Of a stretch of DNA of 36,590 nucleotides, positions 24,449-32,473 are shown piece after piece. The notes beneath the pieces were generated by a model. That model did not search any database. It was given only the letters and a program-made list of their open reading frames with translations, and was not told the origin of the DNA. Origin of the DNA: an uncultured Clostridia bacterium (lineage in GTDB: Bacteria > Bacillota > Clostridia > Christensenellales > UBA1242); contig CALVNY010000016.1 in NCBI GenBank assembly GCA_944350085.1, positions 1-36,590 on the forward strand, in the 5' to 3' direction. The translations under genes were made by a program, and so were the position numbers. Positions within the stretch are counted from its first letter, which is position 1. Every line of letters starts with the position of its first letter.

Positions 24449-25558
24449 TTAAAACATATCAAGTTTATTAAAAGAAAACAATAAAGTTAATTTTTCGTTA
24501 TCATAAAAATTTGTTGGTGAAAAAATATATCTTAAAAATTCCTGGATTGTAAAATCATAATTCGATTGAAAATTGCCTTTTTCTATTATTAAATTATTAT
24601 TTGTTATGTCTATTTTGTAGTTTACATTATCTATTTTGTAAAAATATGTTTTGTTTTTAAAATTTGTTGCAACTAAATTTAGCTTAAAAATCATTTCCAA
24701 AAACTTTTCTAAGTTATAAACTTTCAAGTGAATTTCATCATAAGTCTCTACACTTTCTGCAAAATTTTGCAATTTTAAATAATACTCTTTATCAAAAGGA
24801 TTTACAAAAAAATAAATTTTTAATAAGTTAAAATAATTGAAAATTGAATCAAGTGCATTTTGTGCTTCGTCTATGTTTGACAAATAAAATTCATCTATTT
24901 GTTCTTTTGTTTTGTTAAATGAAAAATAGCCAACAACTTTTTCGTCTTTTAATAGTGTAAAAATTAAATTTCCTTTTGCTTGTAAATTTAAAACAAACTC
25001 TTCTTTAGACCTTAATAAAATTTTGATATTTTTTAAATAAATATCATACATTTGCGAAATGATTTTTTGATTTTTTTGAAACTCTTTAACTACAATACTA
25101 TTATTGTTACATTTTACAAGCTTACTACTTAACAACAACTTAAAAGTAAACCCCACTTTTTCATATCCAAAATTATTATATCTTTTTCTATCACCTGTTA
25201 ATATTGAGAATACAACCTTTTTTCTAACATTTTGTTCTTCGATTTTATTCATTATTTTGGACATATATCCATTACCTTGAAATTTGGGCAATGTGGACAC
25301 TGTTCCAACATTTGAAAAAAGATATTTATTATTTTTTAATGAAATTTTTCGAATAAGATTTCCACCAACGGAAACAAGATTTTTAGTTTTTTCCTCTTCG
25401 CACACAAAATGTATTTTTGAATAATCTATTTTTGTGTTATAAATTTGTGGCATTGTTACTTTAAAATCATACCCCTTATAACGCACAGGCTCAAAAGCAT
25501 TATTTGCCACTTCCAATATCTTAGAAATTTCTCCATTTTTTGCTTGTCGTATTTTCAC
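24449..25558 (-). CDS. Eis-like GNAT acetyltransferase
   Basis: 369 residues, GTG start at 25558 with GGAG upstream. The N-terminal GNAT domain shows the acetyl-CoA loop VSTLPKFQGNGYMSKIMNKI and the Eis-type block ILTGDRKRYNNFGYEKVGF. A second, degenerate GNAT-like region follows (KVVGYFSFNKTKEQIDEF), and the C-terminus (YDFTIQEFLRYIFSP) has the SCP2-like layout of Eis proteins. Family members acetylate amines on small molecules such as aminoglycosides, or on proteins; the substrate here is unknown. Slightly shorter than typical Eis (about 400). Confidence 0.75.
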   Translation of the reverse strand: MKIRQAKNGEISKILEVANNAFEPVRYKGYDFKVTMPQIYNTKIDYSKIHFVCEEEKTKNLVSVGGNLIRKISLKNNKYLFSNVGTVSTLPKFQGNGYMSKIMNKIEEQNVRKKVVFSILTGDRKRYNNFGYEKVGFTFKLLLSSKLVKCNNNSIVVKEFQKNQKIISQMYDIYLKNIKILLRSKEEFVLNLQAKGNLIFTLLKDEKVVGYFSFNKTKEQIDEFYLSNIDEAQNALDSIFNYFNLLKIYFFVNPFDKEYYLKLQNFAESVETYDEIHLKVYNLEKFLEMIFKLNLVATNFKNKTYFYKIDNVNYKIDITNNNLIIEKGNFQSNYDFTIQEFLRYIFSPTNFYDNEKLTLLFSFNKLDMF

Positions 25559-25810
25559 TTTTATTTCTCCAACATAAACTTAATTATAGTTTTATTATGT
25601 CATATCAATTAAATTTTTCAAAATATATTTGATATTATAAGTTTTATTAGTTCATATTATTTTGTTGATATTTTAAATTTTATTATAACTTTAAAGTTTG
25701 CAAATTGGTTAAAATTTTTATTGGAACTTATGTTTTTTGTCATAAACTAATTAATTTATGACAATTTTAATGTGTTGTTTGACTTATATATATTGTTTTA
25801 ATTATAAAAT

Positions 25811-25842
25811 AAAAAAGACTAATATTAAAATTAGTCTTTTTT
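25811..25842. terminator. Bidirectional intrinsic terminator
   Basis: AAAAAAGACTAAT / ATTAGTCTTTTTT, a perfect stem, 12 nt after the FkbM-family stop codon. Confidence 0.88.
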
Positions 25843-25854
25843 GTTATCTTTTAT

Positions 25855-26799
25855 TTATTTTGGCAAAGCATACAAAACTATTTCTGTAGGATACAATTCG
25901 CCACCGTAATTTCTTAGATAAAAATTATAATTTTTATTATATGAATAAATAAGTTTTGCCAATTTAAAATAATGCTCGTTTTTATGATAAATTGATATTA
26001 ATAATTTGGGGGAATATTTTATGATATGCTCTTTGCACCCCTTTAGTGCTTTTTCTTCATCTCCCTCAATGTCCATTTTTATAATATCAACTTTGTCTTT
26101 AATGAATTTATCAAGTGTTGTGCAACTAATCTTTTGCTTTCCAAAACTTTCTGTTCTATTTGCTGACGAACTACTTGAATTTTCTTGCATATAAACAACT
26201 TTTTCTTTATCTTGCAATGCTTTATTTACACATGTTATGTTAGAAAGTAATTTTAAGTTGTTTTGCATATAGTTAAAGATTGACGGCGTAATTTCAAAAC
26301 AATAAATTTTTTTGTACGAATTTTTGCCATAACAATTAATATAGTTTAAAGTGGTTTCGCCAAGGTATGCCCCCACATCAACAAATATTTGGTTTTTGCA
26401 ATTAGGAATTAAATTAAAATCAAAGTACTGAAATTCCATAGGGGACAATGTATGTTTTAAAGATTTAAAATCGTAATTTATCCAATTATTTAGAATTGCA
26501 AATAGTAAATATTTTGATTTATAATCACCTAACTTTTTATAAAGCCAAATAAAGTCATTTAGGTGTTTGTTTAAAACCTTTGCTTTGGCTTCAATTTCGG
26601 TAAAGTCATTTTCATTTTCACAAAGACTTCCCCAAAATGGATATTTTTTAAAATAATTTTCTAAAATTGATTTAATGTTTGGCGATAATGTGCAATAATT
26701 TTTTTTGATTTCATAAACTAAGTTTTCGTAACTTGATTTTTTTATTTTATCAATTAAACCATAAAATTTTCTGTCAATTATATTAAAATTTTTATTCAT
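25855..26799 (-). CDS. FkbM-family SAM-dependent methyltransferase
   Basis: 314 residues from the ATG at 26799 (a TTG seven codons earlier is less likely). The C-terminal half is an FkbM methyltransferase: SAM motif NQIFVDVGAYLGETTLNYI, acidic strand KIYCFEITPS, and the family block TTLDKFIKD...DIIKMDIEGDEEKALKG, followed by KLLISIYHK. FkbM enzymes O-methylate sugars and other small molecules. The N-terminal 110 residues are a helical extension that I do not recognise. The gene is divergent from the plus-strand gene at 26879 and closed by a strong terminator. Confidence 0.85.
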   Translation of the reverse strand: MNKNFNIIDRKFYGLIDKIKKSSYENLVYEIKKNYCTLSPNIKSILENYFKKYPFWGSLCENENDFTEIEAKAKVLNKHLNDFIWLYKKLGDYKSKYLLFAILNNWINYDFKSLKHTLSPMEFQYFDFNLIPNCKNQIFVDVGAYLGETTLNYINCYGKNSYKKIYCFEITPSIFNYMQNNLKLLSNITCVNKALQDKEKVVYMQENSSSSSANRTESFGKQKISCTTLDKFIKDKVDIIKMDIEGDEEKALKGCKEHIIKYSPKLLISIYHKNEHYFKLAKLIYSYNKNYNFYLRNYGGELYPTEIVLYALPK

Positions 26800-26878
26800 A
26801 TAAATATATATTAAATTCAATCAAAAAATGTTTAAACTTTTTTAAATAAAAATTAATATAATGAGATAGGAAGTAAAT

Positions 26879-27307
26879 ATGAGCGAAATAAAAAAATTAG
26901 AAGAATCTTCAATTTTTATTGATGTTAATGATTCTGCAACACAAAATATAGATTATAACAATTGCGAAAACTACAAAAACATAACTTTTGATATGCTAAA
27001 TTTATCTGGGGTTGGAAGATTTTTAAATGTTAATACAACAATAAAAAAAGTTTGCCCTAATAAACAAATTGTTGTTGGATTTAAATTGTACGAAACTACA
27101 AGCGGAAGTAAAGTTATGGAAGATTATAAAACCTTTGCAGTTCAACATAGTGAAAATTCTTATGCCGACATTACACTTTTAAATATTCAGTTTGTTTTGC
27201 CAGAAGAAATTGCTGAAACTAAAGACAAAACAAATTTATGTAGTGCCCGAACTTTTGAACTTGAAATAATATCTCATTATGTTGATTTATTAGAATCTAG
27301 ATATTAA
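26879..27307 (+). CDS. Conserved clostridial hypothetical protein, beta-rich
   Basis: 142 residues, ATG preceded by AGGAAG and by a TATAAT box. The sequence is strand-rich with the block NTTIKKVCPNKQIVVGFKLY, then DYKTFAVQ, IQFVLPEEI and LEIISHYVDL. By memory this resembles a family of clostridial proteins with NVCPGKRVA...KTFTVPAH...FVLPED...AHYID, sometimes as domains of repeat-containing surface proteins. No signal peptide. Function unknown. A small hairpin AACTGCC-tgtt-GGCAGTT follows the stop but lacks a clear T-run. Confidence 0.65.
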   Translation: MSEIKKLEESSIFIDVNDSATQNIDYNNCENYKNITFDMLNLSGVGRFLNVNTTIKKVCPNKQIVVGFKLYETTSGSKVMEDYKTFAVQHSENSYADITLLNIQFVLPEEIAETKDKTNLCSARTFELEIISHYVDLLESRY

Positions 27308-27353
27308 TGTAACTGCCTGTTGGCAGTTATACATAACATTTTGCTTATATTTA

Positions 27354-27379
27354 ATTAAAAAAAGGCAACATTGCCTTTT
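27354..27379 (-). terminator. Intrinsic terminator of the YwaF-like gene
   Basis: AAAAGGCAA-ca-TTGCCTTTT, with TTTTTTTAATT following on the minus strand. Confidence 0.85.
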
Positions 27380-27390
27380 GTTATAATTTG

Positions 27391-28158
27391 TTATCCAATA
27401 ACATAATACTTATATTTGTGTTTATTTTTAAAATATTGAATTATTAATAGTGGAACGATTGTAATTGTTGTTAAAAACAAAACTAATATTATGTAAGTGT
27501 AAAGATGTGAATGCCCCGGAAATAGATTAAATGGCAAACCATTTTCTCTTAAAAATAAAAAGTTTTGGTCTTTACAAAAGTAATTTCCTAAACTTGCGTG
27601 TGCAATAAGCAACACAAGCATAATTGGTATTTGCCAAGTTTCCTTTAAGTTAATTTCAAAATATCCAGTTGCAACACAACTTGTAACAACGGTTACCATC
27701 ATAAAATGAAGAAGTATGCTTTCTATATCTAAAAATGTAAATATAGAATATTGATAGTAATCGCCAAAAACAAATGTTAATATTCCGCCAAAAAATGTTA
27801 CGCAAAGAATTGGCAAAAAGAATTTTTTTGTTTTTGTTAGATAAAACAAAGGAAAAATGAAAGCCATTAAATGACACAAATGCCAAGGAAGAACTTCAAC
27901 TAATGTGTTGGTTTTCGTAAAAAATAACAAGCACATTCTAAAAATTCTTGAAATTACCATAAACCAACATAAAAATTTTGTTAATTTAAAAGCAAAATTT
28001 TTATATTTTTTAAATATAAAAAAAGAAGCAACTATCCATCCAAATAAAATAAATATTAGCACAATATGTGTTGGACAATATAGTCCACTGCCTTTTGGCA
28101 ATGAACTATCAGCAATTAACCAATCATAAAAAGTAAATAACATTGTGCTTGCTTTCAT
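27391..28158 (-). CDS. YwaF/TMEM164-type integral membrane protein
   Basis: 255 residues with about seven transmembrane helices. The family signature is the histidine-rich loop LVEVLPWHLCHLMAFIFPLF in the middle (conserved PxHLC) and LFPGHSHLY before the last helix. Bacterial YwaF (TIGR02206) proteins are related to human TMEM164, an acyltransferase; the bacterial function is not established. ATG at 28158 with GGGG upstream. It is followed by a terminator, so it is the last gene of its unit. Confidence 0.75.
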   Translation of the reverse strand: MKASTMLFTFYDWLIADSSLPKGSGLYCPTHIVLIFILFGWIVASFFIFKKYKNFAFKLTKFLCWFMVISRIFRMCLLFFTKTNTLVEVLPWHLCHLMAFIFPLFYLTKTKKFFLPILCVTFFGGILTFVFGDYYQYSIFTFLDIESILLHFMMVTVVTSCVATGYFEINLKETWQIPIMLVLLIAHASLGNYFCKDQNFLFLRENGLPFNLFPGHSHLYTYIILVLFLTTITIVPLLIIQYFKNKHKYKYYVIG

Positions 28159-28198
28159 TTTTTTAACCCCTTTAATTTTTCTGCTTTTAGATTATTTA

Positions 28199-28984
28199 TT
28201 AGTCCACAAAATAATTTATGTACCCCAAATTTTCAGTAAATGAAAAATTTAGTGTGCTTTCAGTTTTTATTGCAATGTCATTAATTGCTTTAAATATTGT
28301 TTCATCATATATTTTAAATAGGTTTGAAATACCTTGGTCATTAATACCTTTTAAGTAATTAAATATTTTGTCGCTCATAGATTTATCCATTTGATTTAGT
28401 AATGTTTCAATTTTTTTAGCACTTACTTGATTAACATTGTTTTCATTTTTTGAAAACTCAAAAGTGTATGTGTTTGTAATATACAATTTAGTAGGGATTA
28501 TTTCGCCAATAGAACTTAAAAGACTTTTTAATTCTTGTAAATTGTAAACAAAAACAATTCTTAAAGAATTTTCGCTAGTAATACTAAACTCAGCAATGGA
28601 TAGCATTTCCTCTTTTGTGCTAATATAACTATTTAACAATGCACCAAAAACATTGTCACGCATTGAAAGTGTTGAATTTAAACTAAGCGCACCATCTAGA
28701 TTTGCATATCCACTAAATCCACAAGTGTTTGCTTGTTCTTGAAATGTGTAATAATCGGTAATAGGATTTACAATTAATGTTTTTTCGTCAACTGGTTTGT
28801 TTAGTTCGTCAATGTATTCAGTTATAACTGAAATTTTTTCGCCATATAATTCCTTTGCGCTATTTAGTCCACTAATTGTTCCAACTATTATAATTCCAAC
28901 AAAAAGAAATGCAACTAGTGCTTTTGATAAACAACCAAACTTATCTCTATTAACTTTTTTTTCTTTTTTCTTAAACAATTTCAT
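28199..28984 (-). CDS. Hypothetical membrane-anchored extracytoplasmic protein
   Basis: 261 residues. A basic cytoplasmic start (KKKEKKVNRDK), then one transmembrane helix LVAFLFVGIIIVGTISG (about 24-40), then about 220 residues outside the membrane. No lipobox and no recognised domain; alternating strands and helices (IVNPITDYYTFQEQAN, LYITNTYTFEFSKN). The gene has a near-consensus promoter whose predicted +1 coincides with the ATG, and no Shine-Dalgarno, so its mRNA is probably leaderless. It could be an adhesin-like or stress protein, but nothing supports a specific role. Confidence 0.6.
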   Translation of the reverse strand: MKLFKKKEKKVNRDKFGCLSKALVAFLFVGIIIVGTISGLNSAKELYGEKISVITEYIDELNKPVDEKTLIVNPITDYYTFQEQANTCGFSGYANLDGALSLNSTLSMRDNVFGALLNSYISTKEEMLSIAEFSITSENSLRIVFVYNLQELKSLLSSIGEIIPTKLYITNTYTFEFSKNENNVNQVSAKKIETLLNQMDKSMSDKIFNYLKGINDQGISNLFKIYDETIFKAINDIAIKTESTLNFSFTENLGYINYFVD

Positions 28985-28990
28985 AGTTAA

Positions 28991-29019
28991 AGTATATTAT
29001 TATTTAATTATATTGTCAA
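28991..29019 (-). promoter_or_regulatory. Consensus promoter giving a leaderless mRNA
   Basis: TTGACA (29019-29014), a 17-nt spacer, TATACT (28996-28991), then six bases and the ATG at 28984. The predicted +1 is the A of the ATG. Confidence 0.8.
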
Positions 29020-29104
29020 TTTTATATTAATTTAAGCATTAACAGATTTTAAAAAAATGATCTTTTTCTTTCATTTATTTATTTTTTTTAAAAACTTTAT
29101 AATA

Positions 29105-29857
29105 TTATTCTTTTAATGTTTCTTCCATTAAAACATTGTTAACACTATGAGCAATGGTTAAGCCATAAACATTTTTTGCTTTTGCCTTAAACAACACTTT
29201 TGCTATTTCATTAATAGTTGCACCTGTTGTGTAAACATCATCTACAATTAAAATTGACTTTCCTTTGATTTTGTTTTTATCGTTAACTTTAAATGTGTTT
29301 GTTAAATTTGTAAGCCTTTCTTTTCTGGATAAACTTGTTTGGCTAATTGTGTCAACAATTCTTGAAACAAGATTTGGACAAACTTCCATATTTAATTTTT
29401 CATTAAACGCTGAACACAAAAGTTCTGCTTGATTGTAACCTCTAATTTTTAAACGATTTTCACTAATTGGAACAGGAATAACAAAATCAACTTTTATGTT
29501 ACTTTCAATAAACTTTTCCACTAAAAAATTACTTAAGTAATTTGCAATATATTTTTTATTGTCGTATTTTAAGTTTGTTATTAAATAATTTATGGGTTTT
29601 GAATAATCAAACACGCTAAAATTTTGTGTTATTTTTGGCAACTCCCTTTTGCAGTTTAAACATAAATTTCCACTTACTATGCTTTCGCCACATTTTTCGC
29701 ATGATTTTTTAATGTATGGCAATTTTGCTAAACAATCTTTGCACATGGAATATCTTGAATTGCGTAAAATTTCTTTTCCACAAACAATACACTTAAAATC
29801 ATTTACAAATATGTTGTCTAATAGTTTATTGAATTTTTCTTTAAAATTAAATCTCAT
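29105..29857 (-). CDS. comF: ComF family protein (phosphoribosyltransferase fold)
   Basis: 250 residues from the ATG at 29857. The N-terminus has paired zinc-binding cysteines (CIVCGKEI, MCKDCLAK, CEKCGES, CLNCKRE). The C-terminal part is the PRTase: VIPVPISENRLKIRGYNQAE, RKERLTNLTNTFKV and the PRPP loop SILIVDDVYTTGATINE. ComF proteins (ComFC in B. subtilis) act in DNA uptake, probably on the cytoplasmic side with the ComFA translocase, but homologues are widespread in non-competent species. No comFA is near. The -10 box 6 nt before the ATG suggests a leaderless message. Confidence 0.9.
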   Translation of the reverse strand: MRFNFKEKFNKLLDNIFVNDFKCIVCGKEILRNSRYSMCKDCLAKLPYIKKSCEKCGESIVSGNLCLNCKRELPKITQNFSVFDYSKPINYLITNLKYDNKKYIANYLSNFLVEKFIESNIKVDFVIPVPISENRLKIRGYNQAELLCSAFNEKLNMEVCPNLVSRIVDTISQTSLSRKERLTNLTNTFKVNDKNKIKGKSILIVDDVYTTGATINEIAKVLFKAKAKNVYGLTIAHSVNNVLMEETLKE

Positions 29858-29863
29858 ATATAA

Positions 29864-29869
29864 ATTATA
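29864..29869 (-). promoter_or_regulatory. -10 box of the comF gene, leaderless start
   Basis: TATAAT (29869-29864) followed by six bases and ATG (29857). The -35 (TTTAAC, 17 nt away) is weak. No Shine-Dalgarno. Confidence 0.55.
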
Positions 29870-29971
29870 CACAATTTTTATTCCTTGTTAAATAAAACAT
29901 AAGTTAGAATAAAAAAACATTAACAAAATAATAGTTATTAGTCATATTATAAAACAAAAAATACTATAAAA

Positions 29972-30535
29972 ATGACGCTACCAACTATTTACATTTTTAA
30001 TATAGAAATTAATATTTTAGCACAAATTTTTGGACTTATTGGCCTAGTCTTTGTTGTAATTGCTTATCAAAAAAAAGAAAAAATTGATTTTCTTAGATTT
30101 TGTAATTATCAATTTTTCTTTACTATGATTGAGTCAATTTTATTGCTTGCCATAACAGGACTTATTAAAATTGTTGTTGGAATAATTAGAAATTATTTTG
30201 TTATTTATTTTATAAAAAAGCAAAAAGAAATGCCCAAGTTTTTAAATATTATTTTTGTTTTGCTAGTTGCAATTATTGGATTGTTTTTTGTAGATAAATG
30301 GTTTTCAATTTTGCCTATAATTGCAAGTATAATAAGCACTGTTGTAACTTGTAGTAAAAATTTTAAACTATTAAAAATTGGTGGAATTTTTGTTCAAATA
30401 CTTTCTATGATTTACAACATTTTTGTTGGTGCTTTTGTTGGTTTTTTTAGACAAACAATAATTTTGATTGCAATAATTGTTGGATTTGTTAATTACATTA
30501 AATATGAAAAAAATAAATATTATAAAATTGGATAA
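29972..30535 (+). CDS. YgjV-like inner membrane protein
   Basis: 187 residues with six predicted transmembrane helices and almost no extramembrane loops. The beginning, ILAQIFGLIGLVFVVIAYQ, followed by KKEKIDFLRFCN, and the central RNYFVIYFIKKQ fit the Imp-YgjV family of small membrane proteins of unknown function. Divergent from comF. No good ribosome site before the ATG at 29972. Followed by a strong terminator. Confidence 0.65.
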   Translation: MTLPTIYIFNIEINILAQIFGLIGLVFVVIAYQKKEKIDFLRFCNYQFFFTMIESILLLAITGLIKIVVGIIRNYFVIYFIKKQKEMPKFLNIIFVLLVAIIGLFFVDKWFSILPIIASIISTVVTCSKNFKLLKIGGIFVQILSMIYNIFVGAFVGFFRQTIILIAIIVGFVNYIKYEKNKYYKIG

Positions 30536-30610
30536 AATGCTAAATCTCTTTACTTGTTTTTTACAACAATTTTTTGTAATTTACTTGTTAAATTAAATAA
30601 TTTTTTTATT

Positions 30611-30639
30611 AAAAAAGCGTAAAAATTTTTACGCTTTTT
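30611..30639. terminator. Bidirectional intrinsic terminator
   Basis: AAAAAAGCGTAAAA / TTTTACGCTTTTT between converging genes. Confidence 0.88.
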
Positions 30640-30691
30640 GTTTTTTATAATTTAGTTTTTAAATGTAGTAAATTCTAAATTTTATAAATTT

Positions 30692-31918
30692 TTATAAATC
30701 CTGAATACAATCATTATCTTTCATTTCATAATCTATACTTTTTAAGGTTTCGTTTAATTGTTCTTTTGTTTCAGGATTATTTTTAATGATTGCATTAAAA
30801 ACTTTTGAATTTTTTTCATCTATTTCATTTGAAAAATAATTTTCAATTTTAATGTCCACCATATTTGCTAATGATTTTGAAATGTATCCTTTCATTTCAC
30901 CACTTAAATTTTTCAAATCGCAATTTTCTAATCTATTTATTGCAACAATAGGCACATTATAATACTCCGAAATTGATTTAAGTTCTGCCATATTACAACT
31001 TGTTATAAATTTGTGTCCATAATAAAAATAGAATACTGCACAAGGCTTTGAATTTAAGTAATCTAAAACAACCTCGTTGTAGTGTTCTTTATCGCTTCTT
31101 AACTCCATTCTTTTTGGTGTTATTGTTTGCGTTGCGTAATCTTTACCATATTTAAATTCTAAACCCGAAAAAACTTGCTGTTCTCCATCTTCAAATATTG
31201 AATAAATCTTTTTGTTGTCACTAATACTAGCATTGCTTTTTGCAAAGGTGTACTCATCTTTTATTGTTGGATATTCGGTTGAGTAAGCATCATTAACACA
31301 TCCACCCAAAAAATTTTTTGGAGTTAATTTGTAAATTAAACCATAATCACTTTTATATTCAAAAAATGTTTTTGTGTCGTTTGGATTAATATATGTTGTG
31401 GATAATCTTCGGCTTTTTACATCTGTTAAATATTTTCTAAAACTTAAAAAGTTTGTGTTGCTTCTTTCTGTTATTTTATAAACCAAAAAACCATAATTTT
31501 TGTTGTTAAAATTTGTAACATCTGATAATTCCTGTTGCCAAATTTTTGAAGCAATCGGTTTGCATTTTTCTTCAATTTCAAATGTTTTAGTAAAAATTGG
31601 TTTAAAAAAATCTTCAATTTCACTATGCAAATATTTATCTTTGTAATCTTGTAAATGCTTTACATCAAATATTGCAAATCTAATGTCAAACCCTGTGTTT
31701 TCTCTATCAAAAAATTCTTTAATATCATATTTTATTTTTATATCTTCCAAAGAAGATAAAAGTGCATCAAGTGATGAATCAATGGTTTGCTTTTCTTCTT
31801 TATTTAAAAGTTTATAATAATTTTCTTTAATTACTTCTAAATCGTAAATAACATTGCCATAATATTTACACAAATAAATAAAATCATCAATGCTTATTTT
31901 ACCATCAAAACTACGCAT
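30692..31918 (-). CDS. Hypothetical 408-residue protein
   Basis: I do not recognise a family. ATG at 31918 with an excellent GGAGGT site. The first 130 residues are helical and charged, with a likely coiled coil around VIKENYYKLLNKEEKQ. The middle (about 150-260) is strand- and aromatic-rich (YINPNDTKTFFEYKSDYGL). A third part (VVLDYLNSKPCAVFYFYYGH, then YYNVPIVAINRLEN) has an alternating strand-helix layout. No signal peptide or transmembrane helix. Stands alone between two terminators, so it is its own transcription unit. Confidence 0.6.
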   Translation of the reverse strand: MRSFDGKISIDDFIYLCKYYGNVIYDLEVIKENYYKLLNKEEKQTIDSSLDALLSSLEDIKIKYDIKEFFDRENTGFDIRFAIFDVKHLQDYKDKYLHSEIEDFFKPIFTKTFEIEEKCKPIASKIWQQELSDVTNFNNKNYGFLVYKITERSNTNFLSFRKYLTDVKSRRLSTTYINPNDTKTFFEYKSDYGLIYKLTPKNFLGGCVNDAYSTEYPTIKDEYTFAKSNASISDNKKIYSIFEDGEQQVFSGLEFKYGKDYATQTITPKRMELRSDKEHYNEVVLDYLNSKPCAVFYFYYGHKFITSCNMAELKSISEYYNVPIVAINRLENCDLKNLSGEMKGYISKSLANMVDIKIENYFSNEIDEKNSKVFNAIIKNNPETKEQLNETLKSIDYEMKDNDCIQDL

Positions 31919-32005
31919 TTTTACCTCCTTTGTTTATTATCTTAAAATTAATCTTATATTTAAAAGTATATATTAATTTAAATTTTTTTTCAATAGTAAT
32001 AAAAA

Positions 32006-32040
32006 AAATAAAAACATCAAACATTGATGTTTTTATTTTA
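32006..32040. terminator. Bidirectional intrinsic terminator
   Basis: AAATAAAAACATCAA / TTGATGTTTTTATTT, a 15-bp perfect stem with a 3-nt loop just after the stop of the 142-residue membrane protein. Confidence 0.88.
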
Positions 32041-32044
32041 ATTG

Positions 32045-32473
32045 TTATTTTTTTGATTTTAAAGGGATATATTTTTCACCAATTTCCACAGTTTTTATTT
32101 TTTTATTTTCAGGATTAACCACTTGCAAAACTGTGCTAAGTTCTTTGGTTTTTTCTTTGTAATATTCGAAATCGTAAACATAAGCAATAATACTAATAAT
32201 AAATGCAATTACACTGCACGCAACAATTAGCAATCCACCATAAACTGTTGTGCTATATTTAATTGTTATTTGTAAAAATTCTTTTAAACTTCCAAAAAAG
32301 TTGTCTGCATTAACAGGTTCAACATAATATTTTGCCATACTAGTGCTTCCATACATTACAATCATAACGCCTATTGTTAATAGTATTGTTGCAAGCACAA
32401 AAAATCCAATTTCTAAGTTTTTAATATATTCGTGTTGTTCTAACTTTTTTGTGTTTTTTAAATTATTGCTCAT
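32045..32473 (-). CDS. Two-helix membrane protein translationally coupled to tex
   Basis: 142 residues. Transmembrane segments at about 24-42 (FFVLATILLTIGVMIVMYG) and about 80-100 (GLLIVACSVIAFIISIIAYV), with a hydrophilic loop between and a basic tail. The ATG overlaps the tex stop codon by one base (TAATG), so expression depends on tex translation. No recognised domain; a functional link to Tex is not known. Confidence 0.65.
   Translation of the reverse strand: MSNNLKNTKKLEQHEYIKNLEIGFFVLATILLTIGVMIVMYGSTSMAKYYVEPVNADNFFGSLKEFLQITIKYSTTVYGGLLIVACSVIAFIISIIAYVYDFEYYKEKTKELSTVLQVVNPENKKIKTVEIGEKYIPLKSKK

Noticed and set aside
27311..27328. Hairpin AACTGCC-tgtt-GGCAGTT as terminator of the plus-strand gene
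   Set aside because: No T-run follows directly; possible but not supportable as an intrinsic terminator.
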